This document shows, piece by piece, positions 22,736 through 32,768 of a DNA stretch of 62,446 nt. The notes beneath the pieces are model-generated. The model saw only the letters and a program-made list of their open reading frames with translations. It ran no database searches and was not told the DNA's origin. Each line of letters opens with the position of its first letter. The stretch's first letter is position 1. This DNA is from Zoogloeaceae bacterium (GTDB taxonomy: Bacteria; Pseudomonadota; Gammaproteobacteria; Burkholderiales; Rhodocyclaceae), in NCBI GenBank assembly GCA_031256795.1, contig JAIRPW010000006.1:1-62446 (forward strand), written 5' to 3'. Both the position numbers and the translations under genes were made by a program.

Positions 22736-22777
22736 CTTATAGCCTTAAGTTATAAGCAACGCGATTTCCGTTGAAAA
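22736..22777 (-). promoter_or_regulatory. Candidate metY promoter with overlapping palindromic operator
   Basis: On the minus strand TTTTCA (22777-22772) and TATAAC (22754-22749) are 17 bases apart. The -10 lies within a near-perfect 21-base inverted repeat, CTTATA-N9-TATAAG, at 22736-22756. A repeat in this place could be an operator for a regulator such as CysB, whose gene is at 58004-58951; the assignment is inference. Confidence 0.45.
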
Positions 22778-22984
22778 ATAAGGCAAAATTTATGACATGC
22801 GTTCGTGACAAGGAAGGCTTTGTTCTGCTATGGTACGCCGATTTTTCATTTACATTTTTCACGCGCGAGCGGGCGTCGGCAAAAATGCGTATGTTTTCTA
22901 CAGTACGCGGTAATCCCCGCCCATTCTCGCTTGAGATCAGCGGCCAGAAATTAGTTTTTCCGCACAACTAAATGGAGCATTTCG

Positions 22985-24454
22985 ATGGGAAATTTCAATG
23001 GAAAGCAGGGAGCAAATGGTCCGGACAGTCTGCCGCCGGACAGCCACCTGCTGAATATGGACGATCTGGAAGAGGTGCATGGACACGGCCACACGTTCAG
23101 CGTGCGCGATTTGTCCATTATTGCCGCGACAATCGCGATCACTTTCGCGCTCTATCAATATCTGCCTTATGAACCCAAGACGAACGCGGGTCTGGCTATT
23201 CTTTTCTTTGCGGGCGCGCTCTAGCTGACAGAATCTTTGCACATTACGATTACCGCGCTGCTTGTGCCCATTCTGGCGGTAGGTTTCGGCATCAAAAATT
23301 GGACGAGTTCGCTGACTTCCTTTGCGGATCCCACGGTGTTTCTTTTCTTTGGAGGATTCGCCCTGGCCACGGCTTTACATGTGCAGGGCATTGACCGTTT
23401 GCTGGCCAACCGGCTGTTGCTGCTGGCGCGCGGGCGTTTCGTTCTGACAGCGATTATGCTGTTTATCGCGACAGCGCTTTTATCAATGTGGATTAGCAAT
23501 ACCGCGACGGCGGCGATGATGTTGCCGCTTGCGCTGGGTATTTTGAGCAACCTGGACAGAGAAAAGGAACGCAACGCCTTTGTTTTCTTGCTTTTGGGGA
23601 TTGCTTTCAGCGCCAGCATCGGCGGAGTCGGGACACTGGTCGGCAGTCCGCCCAATGCCATTGCCGCCAGCTATTTGCGCCAAACAATGGGACTGGACTT
23701 CGGGTTTGCGGAGTGGATGAAATACGCGCTGCCGGTCATGCTGGTTATGTTGCCGGTCATGGTAGGCGTGCTGTATCTTGTTTTTCGACCGGACATGCGC
23801 CGCAGCGTGGAGGTCAAAGCCTATTCTTTCAAATGGACGCGGGCGCGGATATTTACGCTCGTCATTTTTCTGTTGGTCGCTTCCGCCTGGATTTTCAGTG
23901 ACTCTTTGCGTTCTTTGGTGTACCAAGAAAAGCAGTTTGATTCCTATATTGCCGTGCTGGCCGCTGTGTTGATTTGTCTTTTGGGCGTAGCCTCATGGAA
24001 GCAAATTCAGGAAAACACAGACTGGGGAGTGCTTTTTCTCTTCGGAGGCGGTCTGGCGCTTTCTTCTTTGCTGAAAGATTCCGGCGCCGACCTCGTGCTT
24101 GCGGAGTTCGTCAAAAACAGCCTGGGTGAGGTGTCTCCTTTTGTAGTCATGATCGCCATTACGACGTTCATTATTGCCCTGACCTCATTTGTCAGCAATA
24201 CGGCGGCGGCGGCGCTTCTGGTGCCGCTTTTTGGCGTAGTGGGCAGCGCTCTTGGATTGCCGGCGCATATTTTGCCCATCGTAATCGGTGTGGGAGCTTC
24301 ATTTGCCTTCCTGCTGCCCGTCTCAACGCCGCCAAACGCCATTATTTACGGGTCGGGCTATCTCCGGCAGAAAGACATGATCAAGGGCGGGTTCTTCCTG
24401 GTCGTCGCCTCCATCATCGTGGTAAGTTTATTTGCCCGCTTTGTTTGGATGTGA
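22985..24454 (+). pseudogene. SLC13/DASS-family anion transporter with in-frame amber codon
   Basis: One frame encodes 489 residues of a divalent-anion:sodium symporter, broken only by TAG at 23222-23224. The start MGNFNGKQG has GGAG seven bases upstream. After the stop the same frame reads LTESLHITITALLVPIL, and homologues have Trp just before LTE, so TGG changed to TAG. The rest is intact: two SNT substrate motifs (WISNTATAAMMLPLA and FVSNTAAAALLVPL), two PPN motifs (GSPPNAIAAS and STPPNAIIYGSG) and about ten membrane segments. Such carriers import succinate, citrate, sulfate or similar ions. It is either a recent pseudogene, a sequence error, or a gene read by amber suppression or restarted at the TTG at 23237. 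Confidence 0.85.
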
Positions 24455-24683
24455 TACCCATCGGACGCGATTTCCGCGCGCGAAAAACGGCGCGGGCGTC
24501 GGGCGGAAAATCTCGCCCCATGCCCGCTCTTCGTGCGTTGTTGCGGAATTTCAAGACGTGTACAATGTTTGTCCTTTATTGTAGCCATCGGGCTTTGCCT
24601 CTCTCCCTGAAAGCAGTCGCATCCCCTAAACTGGCGCAAAAATCACCGGGCATTCCGGGAAAAATTCTGGTACGGAAATAATC

Positions 24684-25082
24684 ATGGCCTTTGACGCAGA
24701 CTTTTTGCTGGTGCTGACCACGCTGCCCGATGCGCAGAGCGCGCGGCAGATGGCTGCCGCGCTGGTAGAGCGTCGGCTGGCGGCCTGCGTACATGTGCTT
24801 GCGCGCTGCCGTTCTGTTTTTCTCTGGAAAGGCAATCTGGAAGAGACCGACGAAATTCCCCTGCATATCAAGACAAGCGCCAAATGTTATGCCGCGCTTG
24901 AAGCCTTTATCCGCAAAAATCATCCCTATGAACTGCCGGAAATCGTCGCGCTCCCATTGACCAACGGCCTGCCCGCCTATTTTCATTGGCTGGAGACGGA
25001 GACCAACGAAAGCGACGCCGAAAAGCACGTGCCGCGCAAAGTTCTCGACCCGGCTTTAGCGCATCCGGGAAAAGCGGTTTAG
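24684..25082 (+). CDS. cutA: Divalent-cation tolerance protein CutA
   Basis: The 132-residue protein matches CutA1: VLTTLPDAQSARQMAAALVE, RLAACVHV, FLWKGNLEE, LHIKTSAKCYAALEAFI and HPYELPEIVALPL. CutA forms trimers linked to copper and divalent metal tolerance. It is followed after six bases by dsbD, a pairing also seen in other proteobacteria. The stop is TAG. A weak ribosome site precedes the ATG. Confidence 0.95.
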   Translation: MAFDADFLLVLTTLPDAQSARQMAAALVERRLAACVHVLARCRSVFLWKGNLEETDEIPLHIKTSAKCYAALEAFIRKNHPYELPEIVALPLTNGLPAYFHWLETETNESDAEKHVPRKVLDPALAHPGKAV

Positions 25083-25088
25083 CGCGGT

Positions 25089-26966
25089 ATGTTTTTGGGT
25101 TCGCTTCCATTTTCCGCGTTTATGCGGCGCATTGCGAGGTATTGTTTCCTCGCGCTGGTCGGCGCTACGATTTTTCCCGACATAGGCAAAACGAGCGCTT
25201 TTCTTGATCCCGCCGAAGCGTTTCAGGTATCCGCCCGCGCCCTGGATGGACATACGCTAGCTCTCCGTTTTTCGATTGCGCCAGGGTATTACCTCTACCG
25301 GGACCGTTTTCGCTTCAAGGCGGAAAATATTGAACTGGGAACGCCTGCCATTCCGCGCGGCAAAAACAAAGACGATGAAAATTTTGGTCTGGTGGAAGTG
25401 TTTTACGACACAGTGGATGTCGCGCTTCCCGTGACACGCAATGCGTCCGGCGTTCTGCGCTTTACGCTGGAAGTCACTTCGCAGGGCTGCGCGGAAGAAG
25501 GTTTGTGTTATTTGCCGCAAACGACACGCCTTGCCGTTCATTTACCCGGAGAGGATTTCCCGGAAAAAATAGCGGAAGAAATACGCGCGGCGGATTCTGC
25601 GGAAAAGAGCGTTTCTGCATTATCTGAGCAGGACATTTTGGATGAGAGCGGTTTTTTCGCGCGCCTTTTGCGCGAGGAAAATGAGGAGAGATTTTTTCTG
25701 GGCAAACTCGCGCTCTTTTTTTTCGCGGGGCTAGGTTTGTCGTTTACGCCTTGTGTTCTGCCCATGCTGCCAATTTTATCCAGCGTTATTGTGGGACAAG
25801 GCGCGAACATCTCTCGCCGCCGCGCGTTTGGGCTGTCGCTGTCATATGTATTGGGTATGGCAATAACGTATGCCGTTCTCGGCGTGGCGGCTGCCTTATC
25901 TGGAGAAATGCTTTCCCAGACCTTGCAAACGCCCTGGGCGCTTTTCTCGTTCGCGGCGATTTTTGTTCTGCTGGCGCTCGCCATGTTTGGGTTTTACGCC
26001 TTGCAATTGCCGCCCGCTCTGCAAAACCGTCTGGCGGAACGCTCGCGGCGTCTGCAAGGCGGGCGTTTTTTCGCGGTTTTCGTCATGGGGGCTTTGTCCT
26101 CGCTCATTATTGGGCCTTGTGTTGCCGCGCCGCTTTCGGGGATTTTATTGTATATCGGGCAAAGCGGTAACGCGGTATTAGGCGGCGTCGCGCTCTTTGC
26201 TCTGTCCATTGGGATGGGAACGCCGCTCATGCTGTTCGGCGTTTCGGCGGGCGCGTTTCTGCCGCGCGCCGGAATGTGGATGCAATCCGTCCAAAGATTT
26301 TTTGGCTTTCTGTTGCTTGCCGCAGCGGTTTGGATTGTTTCTCCGGTAATCCCGGATGAAGCGGCGCTGGCTGCCTGGGCTTTTCTGGCGCTGCTTGCCG
26401 CGGTCGCGCTCAAGGCGCTGGAGCGGCTGCCATCCGGCGCGGGCAAAATGGCGTATGCGGGAAAAAGTTTGGGCATATTATTTTTGCTTTATGGGATCGC
26501 GCTGGCGGCAGGCTCTTTTTCTGGCGCGCGCGATCCGCTTGCCCCATTGGAAACACTGGCCGCGCGGCGGGAAAATGAAAGAGGTACGAAACATAATTTT
26601 CCGCCGTTTGAGCGCGTAGCAAACATGGAAGCGTTAGACGCGCGCCTTGCGTCCGCCGCACAGAATCATCAACCGGTACTGCTGGATTTTTATGCGGACT
26701 GGTGCGTTTCCTGCAAAGAGATGGAACGGTTTACTTTTTCCGATCCGGAAGTGGCGGCGCGACTTCAGGTATTTGTACGTTTGCAGGCAGATGTGACGGA
26801 CAATACGGAAGCTGACCGTCAGCTGCTACGAAGATTTTCCCTTTATGGTCCGCCCGGCATCGTGTTTTTTGACCGTGATGGTCAGGAGATTGAGGGATTG
26901 CGCGTGATTGGTTTCCAGAAGGCGGCGGTTTTTTTGCGCGTATTAAACGCGGCGGATGAACGCTGA
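25089..26966 (+). CDS. dsbD: Thiol:disulfide interchange protein DsbD
   Basis: A 625-residue inner-membrane protein that carries electrons from cytoplasmic thioredoxin to periplasmic DsbC/DsbG and cytochrome c assembly. The N-terminal signal region is followed by the periplasmic alpha domain with its cysteine pair (SQGCAEEGLCYLP). The eight-helix beta domain follows with FTPCVLPMLPILSSV and IIGPCVAAPLSG, and then a thioredoxin gamma domain with DWCVSCKEMERF. All six key cysteines are present. The start may be this ATG or the one at 25122, which would give a shorter signal peptide. Confidence 0.95.
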   Translation: MFLGSLPFSAFMRRIARYCFLALVGATIFPDIGKTSAFLDPAEAFQVSARALDGHTLALRFSIAPGYYLYRDRFRFKAENIELGTPAIPRGKNKDDENFGLVEVFYDTVDVALPVTRNASGVLRFTLEVTSQGCAEEGLCYLPQTTRLAVHLPGEDFPEKIAEEIRAADSAEKSVSALSEQDILDESGFFARLLREENEERFFLGKLALFFFAGLGLSFTPCVLPMLPILSSVIVGQGANISRRRAFGLSLSYVLGMAITYAVLGVAAALSGEMLSQTLQTPWALFSFAAIFVLLALAMFGFYALQLPPALQNRLAERSRRLQGGRFFAVFVMGALSSLIIGPCVAAPLSGILLYIGQSGNAVLGGVALFALSIGMGTPLMLFGVSAGAFLPRAGMWMQSVQRFFGFLLLAAAVWIVSPVIPDEAALAAWAFLALLAAVALKALERLPSGAGKMAYAGKSLGILFLLYGIALAAGSFSGARDPLAPLETLAARRENERGTKHNFPPFERVANMEALDARLASAAQNHQPVLLDFYADWCVSCKEMERFTFSDPEVAARLQVFVRLQADVTDNTEADRQLLRRFSLYGPPGIVFFDRDGQEIEGLRVIGFQKAAVFLRVLNAADER

Positions 26967-27001
26967 GTTCATATTTTCATTTTCTGCTTTTCCCTTTTGC
27001 C

Positions 27002-27706
27002 ATGAAAACTCCTTTGTTGGTTCTGGTGGCGGCGCTTGCGTTGATCGTGCTGCTTGCGTTGCCTGTTTTATTCTCCGATTCCGTCACGCAGCAGATGCGC
27101 CCCGAGGAAATGCCCTGGCGCATTGAGCGTGACGAAAAGGGAGAAACGCGCGTGTTGGGAATTTCCCTTGGCAGAAGCACGTTGAAAGATGTGAAAGCGC
27201 GTTTTGGCGGGGAATTGGAAGTCGCCATTGTGGTTGCTCGCGGCATTGAGCCGGGGAAAGAAGCGGAAAACGCCGCTCTGGAAGGTTATTACGAACGTAT
27301 CATGCTGGGACAAATATCCGCGCGTCTTGTTGTAACGCTGGCTGCTTCCGCAAAAACGCTGGCTGCTTTGCTGAATCAAGCCGGAAAGGCAGAAGCCCTG
27401 GGAAGCGGCAGCCGCAAGTATGCGCTGCCCGCTGGCGCGCTGACGGACGCGGATCGTTGGATTGTAGCCGCGATAACCCTGATTCCCTCCGCCAGTTTGG
27501 ATGAGACGCAGGTTGAGCGGCTTTTCGGCGCGCCTGCGCGCGTTTATGCGGCGGAAGCAACCCTAAAGCACTATTTGTATCCTGAGCGCGGCCTGGATAT
27601 TGTCTTGGACGAAAAGGGCAAGGATATTTTCCAGTACGTCGCGCCTTCTGCGTTCGAGACGCGCATTTTGCGCCCCTTGAATTTACCGTCTTCTTTTGTG
27701 GAATGA
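27002..27706 (+). CDS. Conserved betaproteobacterial membrane-anchored protein, unknown function
   Basis: The 234-residue protein starts with a single hydrophobic anchor or uncleaved signal (residues 4-25) followed by a soluble domain containing MPWRIERDEKGETRVLGISLG, STLKDVKARFG and, near the end, LKHYLYPERGLDIVLDEKGKD. Proteins with this pattern are common hypotheticals in betaproteobacteria. I cannot assign a function. It follows dsbD by 35 bases and is probably co-transcribed with cutA-dsbD, placing it in the periplasm. Confidence 0.75.
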   Translation: MKTPLLVLVAALALIVLLALPVLFSDSVTQQMRPEEMPWRIERDEKGETRVLGISLGRSTLKDVKARFGGELEVAIVVARGIEPGKEAENAALEGYYERIMLGQISARLVVTLAASAKTLAALLNQAGKAEALGSGSRKYALPAGALTDADRWIVAAITLIPSASLDETQVERLFGAPARVYAAEATLKHYLYPERGLDIVLDEKGKDIFQYVAPSAFETRILRPLNLPSSFVE

Positions 27707-27731
27707 AGCGGTAAAAACTATGCTTTTGCGG

Positions 27732-27760
27732 TTTACAAGCCTAAAACTTCTCCTTATAAT
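27732..27760 (+). promoter_or_regulatory. Strong sigma70 promoter of the tRNA cluster
   Basis: TTTACA at 27732-27737 and a consensus TATAAT at 27755-27760 are separated by 17 bases. Initiation would fall near 27767, about a dozen bases before the first tRNA. Confidence 0.8.
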
Positions 27761-27778
27761 GCGTCTTCTTTTCGCGGC

Positions 27779-27854
<76 letters not shown>

Positions 27855-27882
27855 GCCGCAGAGAAAATGAAGTACGCCTAGG

Positions 27883-27958
27883 GTCCCCATCGTCTAGAGG
27901 CCTAGGACACCGCCCTTTCACGGCGATAACCGGGGTTCGAATCCCCGTGGGGACGCCA
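27883..27958 (+). tRNA. tRNA-Glu (TTC)
   Basis: The 76-base gene begins GTCCCCATCGTCTAGAGG, has anticodon TTC within GCCCTTTCACGGC, the T-arm CCGGGGTTCGAATCCCC and an encoded CCA. Confidence 0.97.
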
Positions 27959-27978
27959 GATTTTTGGTAATGGATTCT

Positions 27979-28055
27979 GGAGTGGTAGTTCAGTTGGTTA
28001 GAATACCGGCCTGTCACGCCGGGGGTCGCGGGTTCGAGTCCCGTCCACTCCGCCA
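27979..28055 (+). tRNA. tRNA-Asp (GTC)
   Basis: The 77-base gene begins GGAGTGGTAGTTCAGTTGG, has anticodon GTC within CCTGTCACGC, the T-arm GCGGGTTCGAGTCCCGT and an encoded CCA. It lies 20 bases after tRNA-Glu, so the three tRNAs probably form one transcript. Confidence 0.97.
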
Positions 28056-28142
28056 ACAAATATTTCGGTTTGTTTTCTGATGATTCAAGACACAGCGCAA
28101 AGCTGAATACAGAGAGTACGCCGCGCCTGCGTCATCAAACCT

Positions 28143-29378
28143 TCATGGCAGCGCCGATGCAAACCCGCCGCCAGGAGTACGGAAATTGGTCGTCTGCCCT
28201 TGGTATAGGCGCGCAGCATAAAGCCCCGGACGCCCCTCAAACGCATAGCAACGCAAATCCCATTTAAGCGCTTTCTCTTCCCCCGTATCCGCCCAAAAAT
28301 AGCGCATTGGCGGCGGCGTAAAACTTTGCGCGACATATTCGCCCGCCAAGATTTCCGCAAATACCCGACGGCTTAATTTCTCCCCGCGGTATGCCGCGCG
28401 CCCTCCAAAACCATCCGCAGGCTTGAAAAAAAGATGTCTACGTTCCCGCCAAAACCGCGCTTCCCGGTCCTCGCCGATCACTCGCTCCACACGCGGAATC
28501 CCCGCCAGCAGCACCCGTGCCGCATCCTCCGAAACTCCGGCGCGCACCAGCCACTCCGCATCCGTTAACAGCGCCAGATTGCGCTTATCCGCATACAGCC
28601 GATGCGCGTAAGGATGCGGCGTCACTACTGCGCGCCCTCTCTGCCATGCCTTCAGAATCGCGGCATGTCCCGGCTCTGAAAGCGAAAAATCCGTCAGCCG
28701 GTTATATAGCAGGTCTACAACGCCCAATTGCGCGTGAGTCAAACTCCCGCCATCCCAAAACAATTCCTCAGGCGCACTCACCACCACTTGCCAGCCCGCA
28801 TCGGTTAAAACCTGCCGGCACAATTCAAATTCCGGCGCGAGATACTGCGTCTGCGGCGTTTCATCCACCAGAGCGATTCGCAAAAGCTCTTCTTTACGCC
28901 CCGCAGATCGCCAAACACCCCGAAACATCTCAACAACCCACGCGCAAAACCGCCGCCAAATCTCTTCTCCTTGCGCCCCGGACTGCGAGGCTAGCAACAG
29001 CGCGCTCAAAAACGCGCCCCCGGCATTTGTATTGATCTCTATTAACTGGGGCGCGCCACCTTCACCCACATGAAAATCATAGCCCATGAAAACGCCCGGA
29101 TACCCCGGATCCGCAGACACTCCCCCGGAATCACGCGACAGAACCGCTTCGCGATAACACGGCAACGCGATAACGCGCTCGATCGTCTCAATCAGACAAA
29201 TAATCTGCCGTACGCTACTTTCGTCCACCCACACGGGAACATCCGCGAAAAGGTGTGGATGCGTAACCGAAAGCCCCTCCGGATTCAGCCCGCGCGCGAC
29301 AAGAAACGTTTCCAGCGCGGCTCGATCTATGCGCGTATTGTCTTCCCGATTGCGCCGTCCAGACTCATCCATTTCCAT
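28143..29378 (-). CDS. ATP-grasp-like conserved protein
   Basis: The product is about 411 residues. PQLIEINTNAGGAFLSALL in the middle and HLFFKPADGFGGRAAYRGEK towards the end resemble the acid- and lysine/glycine-loop elements of ATP-grasp ligases, followed by the C-terminal TTNFRTPGGGF. Similar proteins are annotated as hypothetical or glutathionylspermidine-synthase-like in betaproteobacteria. The ligated substrates are unknown. The start is uncertain, because an ATG two codons inside (MDESGRR) is equally plausible. It lies convergent to the tRNA cluster. Confidence 0.65.
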   Translation of the reverse strand: MEMDESGRRNREDNTRIDRAALETFLVARGLNPEGLSVTHPHLFADVPVWVDESSVRQIICLIETIERVIALPCYREAVLSRDSGGVSADPGYPGVFMGYDFHVGEGGAPQLIEINTNAGGAFLSALLLASQSGAQGEEIWRRFCAWVVEMFRGVWRSAGRKEELLRIALVDETPQTQYLAPEFELCRQVLTDAGWQVVVSAPEELFWDGGSLTHAQLGVVDLLYNRLTDFSLSEPGHAAILKAWQRGRAVVTPHPYAHRLYADKRNLALLTDAEWLVRAGVSEDAARVLLAGIPRVERVIGEDREARFWRERRHLFFKPADGFGGRAAYRGEKLSRRVFAEILAGEYVAQSFTPPPMRYFWADTGEEKALKWDLRCYAFEGRPGLYAARLYQGQTTNFRTPGGGFASALP

Positions 29379-29426
29379 CCGCCGCCATTGGGAAAAACGT
29401 ATAGCCGCCGCGACAAAAACAAAAAC

Positions 29427-29981
29427 TCAGTCCGCGTGCGCAATCTGCGGCAAAGTCCCCTGACACGAATCGGAAAACAACTCCCGTGTCACGCTCTCGG
29501 CGTTCACTCCAGAAACAGGGGAAGATACAACCGCCTCCGGCGGCGGCGCTTTCAGCTCAGACGGCGCCAGTATCGTTTGCGCGTCCAGAATTTTCAGAAT
29601 CGCAGCCAATTCCGCATGAATCTGCGCAATGGATAAAGGCTGTTCCGACGCCCCTCCTCCTCCTTCTTCCTTCATCAGCCCGCCCGCTTGCAGCAGTTCC
29701 TCTTCCAGCTGGCTGCGCGCCCCGCTGATTGTAAAACGCTGGCTGTAAAGCAAATCTCGAATACGGCGCACCAGCAAAACCTCATGATGCTGATAATAAC
29801 GCCGATTACCCCGACGTTTCACGACAGACTTCAGCTGCGTAAACTCCTGTTCCCAGTATCGCAGCACATGCGGCTTGACGCCGCACAACTCGCTAACCTC
29901 GCCAATCGTAAAATAACGCTTTGCGGGAATGGGCGGCAGATCAACCGCGACAGGCGTATGCGAAGGGCTATTCGCGTCCAT
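29427..29981 (-). CDS. MerR-family transcriptional regulator
   Basis: The 184-residue protein has a winged-helix MerR domain at residues 20-90: [41 protein letters not shown] and [18 protein letters not shown]. The C-terminal half has no clear effector domain. This regulator follows ihfA in many betaproteobacteria. Its start overlaps the ihfA stop by 14 bases, so the two are co-translated. Target genes are unknown. Confidence 0.92.
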   Translation of the reverse strand: MDANSPSHTPVAVDLPPIPAKRYFTIGEVSELCGVKPHVLRYWEQEFTQLKSVVKRRGNRRYYQHHEVLLVRRIRDLLYSQRFTISGARSQLEEELLQAGGLMKEEGGGGASEQPLSIAQIHAELAAILKILDAQTILAPSELKAPPPEAVVSSPVSGVNAESVTRELFSDSCQGTLPQIAHAD

Positions 29982-30270
29982 TCAGAGCCTGCTCCACATC
30001 TAATTTCAGCTTCTGGCTCGCATGAAAGGTCACCACACGCCGCGCGCTAATGGGAATCTCCTCCCCCGTCTTGGGATTACGACCAGGACGCTGCGGTTTA
30101 TCGCGCAACTGAAAATTGCCGAATCCAGAAAGTTTTACGCCCGCACCGCTCGACAGCGCATCTCGAATTTCCTCAAAGAACGCCTCTACCATATCCTTGG
30201 ATTCGCGCTTATTGATACCAACCTGCTCAAAAAGCAAATTGGACATATCCGCCTTGGTAAGTGTTTCCAT
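29968..30270 (-). CDS. ihfA: Integration host factor subunit alpha
   Basis: A 100-residue DNA-bending protein that pairs with Ihf[19 protein letters not shown] begins the family, and the DNA-inserting arm [20 protein letters not shown] is complete. The ATG at 30270 follows an AAGG-type site and lies 19 bases after pheT, the usual pheT-ihfA order. Its stop is TAG, showing that TAG ends ordinary genes in this genome. Confidence 0.96.
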   Translation of the reverse strand: METLTKADMSNLLFEQVGINKRESKDMVEAFFEEIRDALSSGAGVKLSGFGNFQLRDKPQRPGRNPKTGEEIPISARRVVTFHASQKLKLDVEQALNGRE

Positions 30271-30289
30271 ACGCAACCTTGACCGCACC

Positions 30290-32656
30290 TTAAGCGCGCA
30301 GACGCGCGCCGCAATTCTGCTCCAGCCACGCCATAATTTTTGTGACGACCCCGTCAATGTCCGTTTCTGACAAAGTACGTTGAGTATCTTGCATAACTAT
30401 CCGAAAAGCAAGACTTTTTCTGCCATCCGGAATCCCCTTACCCTGGTACAGATCAAAAAGAAAAATCCCCGTAACCTCTTTCGGAGCCTGACGCTCCAGA
30501 CCATCCAGAATCGTCTGCCAGGAAAGCTTTTGGTCAACCACAATGGCGAGATCGCGTGTTACCGGCTGAAACCGCGAAATTTCACCAGAGCGCGGCGTCG
30601 GCGTCATTCGCGCCGCTTCCAGATCAATTTCAAACAACACGGGCGCGGCAGGCAGTTCATACCGCTGAACCCATTGCGGATGCAGTTCGCCCAACCAGCC
30701 AATCTCTCGCTCTCCCAGCATCACCTTTGCTGAACGCCCCGGATGCAAAGCAGGATGCGGCGCGGCAATGAAAACCGCAGCCTTGGGCAGCAGCATCGCG
30801 GCCAGGTCTCCTTTCAAATCAAAAAAATCCGCGCGCCGCCCTTCCGTTCCCCAACCTTCTGGATTCGCCGCGCCGTAAGCAAGCGCCGCCAAACGCCAGG
30901 GCTGCGCATACGCCCCCTCTGTCTGCGAGAAGCAACGCCCTATTTCAAAAACGCGCACGCGCGCCTCTTTGCGCCGCAAATTGACTGCCAGCGCCTCGAT
31001 CAAGCTGCCGAAAAGCGTGCTGCGCAAAACCGGTCTCGCGCTATCAATGGGATTGGCAAGCCGCACAGGCCGCTCATTGGCTGCAAAATCGCGCTCCCAT
31101 TCCTCTGGAACAAAAACGTATTGAATCAGTTCCTGGAAACCGCGATCCACCAAACGCTGGCGCAAAAAAGGCAACGCGAGACAAGTTTCCGCCTCCTCCC
31201 GCATTGCAAGCCGCGCAGTCGGCGCGGCGTATGGAATACGGTCGTACCCATGCAACCGCGCGACTTCCTCTATCAAATCCACTTCCAGAGCCAAATCAAA
31301 ACGGTAACTGGGCGGCGTCACCATAAACTCCTCCCCCTCGCAAACAAAAGCGAGAGAAAGCCGGGAAAGATACTCCGCCACCACATCCCGCGAAAAAGGA
31401 ATCCCCAGTACCTGCGCAAGGCGAGAAAGCCGCAAACGCGCCGGAGGACGCTTCGGCAATGCCGTAGTCTCTTCCGCCGTCGTTACAGGCCCCGCCACGC
31501 CGCCGCAGATTTCCAAAATCAGGGAACTCGCCCGCTCCAGAGCAGACAGACATTGATTCCAATCCACACCGCGCTCAAACCGATGCGAAGCGTCGCTGGC
31601 AAAGTTATAACGCCGCGCGCGCCCCGCAATGATTTCCGGAGCAAAAAACGCGGATTCCAGAAAAACATCGCGGGTTTCCAGTGTAATGGCGCTTTCCGCC
31701 CCGCCCATCACCCCGGCCATGGCCAGCGCGCGCGCCTCGTCTGCAATCACAAGCACATCCGAGGAAAGCGCGGCCTCCTGCCCATTGATCAGCGTCAGCG
31801 CTTCTCCCTCCTTTGCCATGCGCACCTCAATTCCGCCAGAAAGCCGCGCATGATCAAAAGCATGCAGGGGCTGCCCCATTTCCAGCATGACGTAATTTGT
31901 CACATCCACCAGCGCGGAAACAGAACGCAAGCCGCAACGCTCCAAACGGCGGCGCATCCATTCCGGAGTAGCGGAGCGGGCATTCACACCGCGCAATACA
32001 CGACCGCAATAGCGCGGACAGGCGGCAGGCGCGGCAAGACGGACTGTCTGCCGCATATCGCATGTCGTCGGAACCACGGGAATATCGGGAAAGCGCGCGG
32101 AAATTCCAGTCAGCGCGGCCACCTCCCGCGCAACACCGAAAAGCGACAGGCAATCCGCGCGGTTGGGCGTAAGTTTCAGGGTATATACCGTATCGTCCAA
32201 ATCAAGATAGGCGCGTATATCCGCGCCTGTCGGCGCATCTTCCGGCAAAATCATCAGGCCAGACGCATCCTCTGAAATACCCAGTTCCTTTGCGGAACAG
32301 AGCATCCCTTCCGATTCCACGCCGCGCACTTTTGTTTTCTGAATGCGCGCACCGCCCGGAAGCGTCGCGCCAGGAAGGGCGCAGGGAACCTTCAATCCTG
32401 GAGCGACATTGGGCGCGCCGCAGACAATTTTTCGCAAGATAGACTCGCCCGTCTCCACCTCGCACACATGAAGTCTGTGCGCGTCAGGATGGCGGCTCGC
32501 ACGCACAACCTTTGCCACGACAACCTGGCTGAACGGCGGCGCAACCGGCTCGGTTTCCTCCACCTCCAGTCCCGACATAGTCAAAAGCCGCGCCACCTCT
32601 TCATTCGAGAGCGTGTGATCCACCAGCGTCCGCAACCAGGAATCAGAAAATTTCAT
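30290..32656 (-). CDS. pheT: Phenylalanine-tRNA ligase beta subunit
   Basis: The 788-residue subunit has the EMAP-like tRNA-binding domain ([23 protein letters not shown] region), the B3/B4 editing domain, the B5 domain and a C-terminal ferredoxin-fold anticodon-binding domain ([20 protein letters not shown]). It pairs with PheS to charge tRNA-Phe. The gene normally sits directly behind pheS, but here the upstream neighbour is lptA and pheS is absent from the window. Confidence 0.96.
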   Translation of the reverse strand: MKFSDSWLRTLVDHTLSNEEVARLLTMSGLEVEETEPVAPPFSQVVVAKVVRASRHPDAHRLHVCEVETGESILRKIVCGAPNVAPGLKVPCALPGATLPGGARIQKTKVRGVESEGMLCSAKELGISEDASGLMILPEDAPTGADIRAYLDLDDTVYTLKLTPNRADCLSLFGVAREVAALTGISARFPDIPVVPTTCDMRQTVRLAAPAACPRYCGRVLRGVNARSATPEWMRRRLERCGLRSVSALVDVTNYVMLEMGQPLHAFDHARLSGGIEVRMAKEGEALTLINGQEAALSSDVLVIADEARALAMAGVMGGAESAITLETRDVFLESAFFAPEIIAGRARRYNFASDASHRFERGVDWNQCLSALERASSLILEICGGVAGPVTTAEETTALPKRPPARLRLSRLAQVLGIPFSRDVVAEYLSRLSLAFVCEGEEFMVTPPSYRFDLALEVDLIEEVARLHGYDRIPYAAPTARLAMREEAETCLALPFLRQRLVDRGFQELIQYVFVPEEWERDFAANERPVRLANPIDSARPVLRSTLFGSLIEALAVNLRRKEARVRVFEIGRCFSQTEGAYAQPWRLAALAYGAANPEGWGTEGRRADFFDLKGDLAAMLLPKAAVFIAAPHPALHPGRSAKVMLGEREIGWLGELHPQWVQRYELPAAPVLFEIDLEAARMTPTPRSGEISRFQPVTRDLAIVVDQKLSWQTILDGLERQAPKEVTGIFLFDLYQGKGIPDGRKSLAFRIVMQDTQRTLSETDIDGVVTKIMAWLEQNCGARLRA

Positions 32657-32768
32657 GACGACACCAGGAATTCATCCAAAAAGAAACGCACAAAAAACAA
32701 AGCGCGCGCCGCTTTATTCAGCGGCGGCGCGGCGAAAAAGGTTGATTATACAGAAACCGCGCGCATAT

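Noticed and set aside
30743-32275. 510-codon plus-strand open frame opposite pheT
   Set aside because: It is Arg/Gln/His-rich with no family likeness, as expected from the complement of a GC-rich coding gene.
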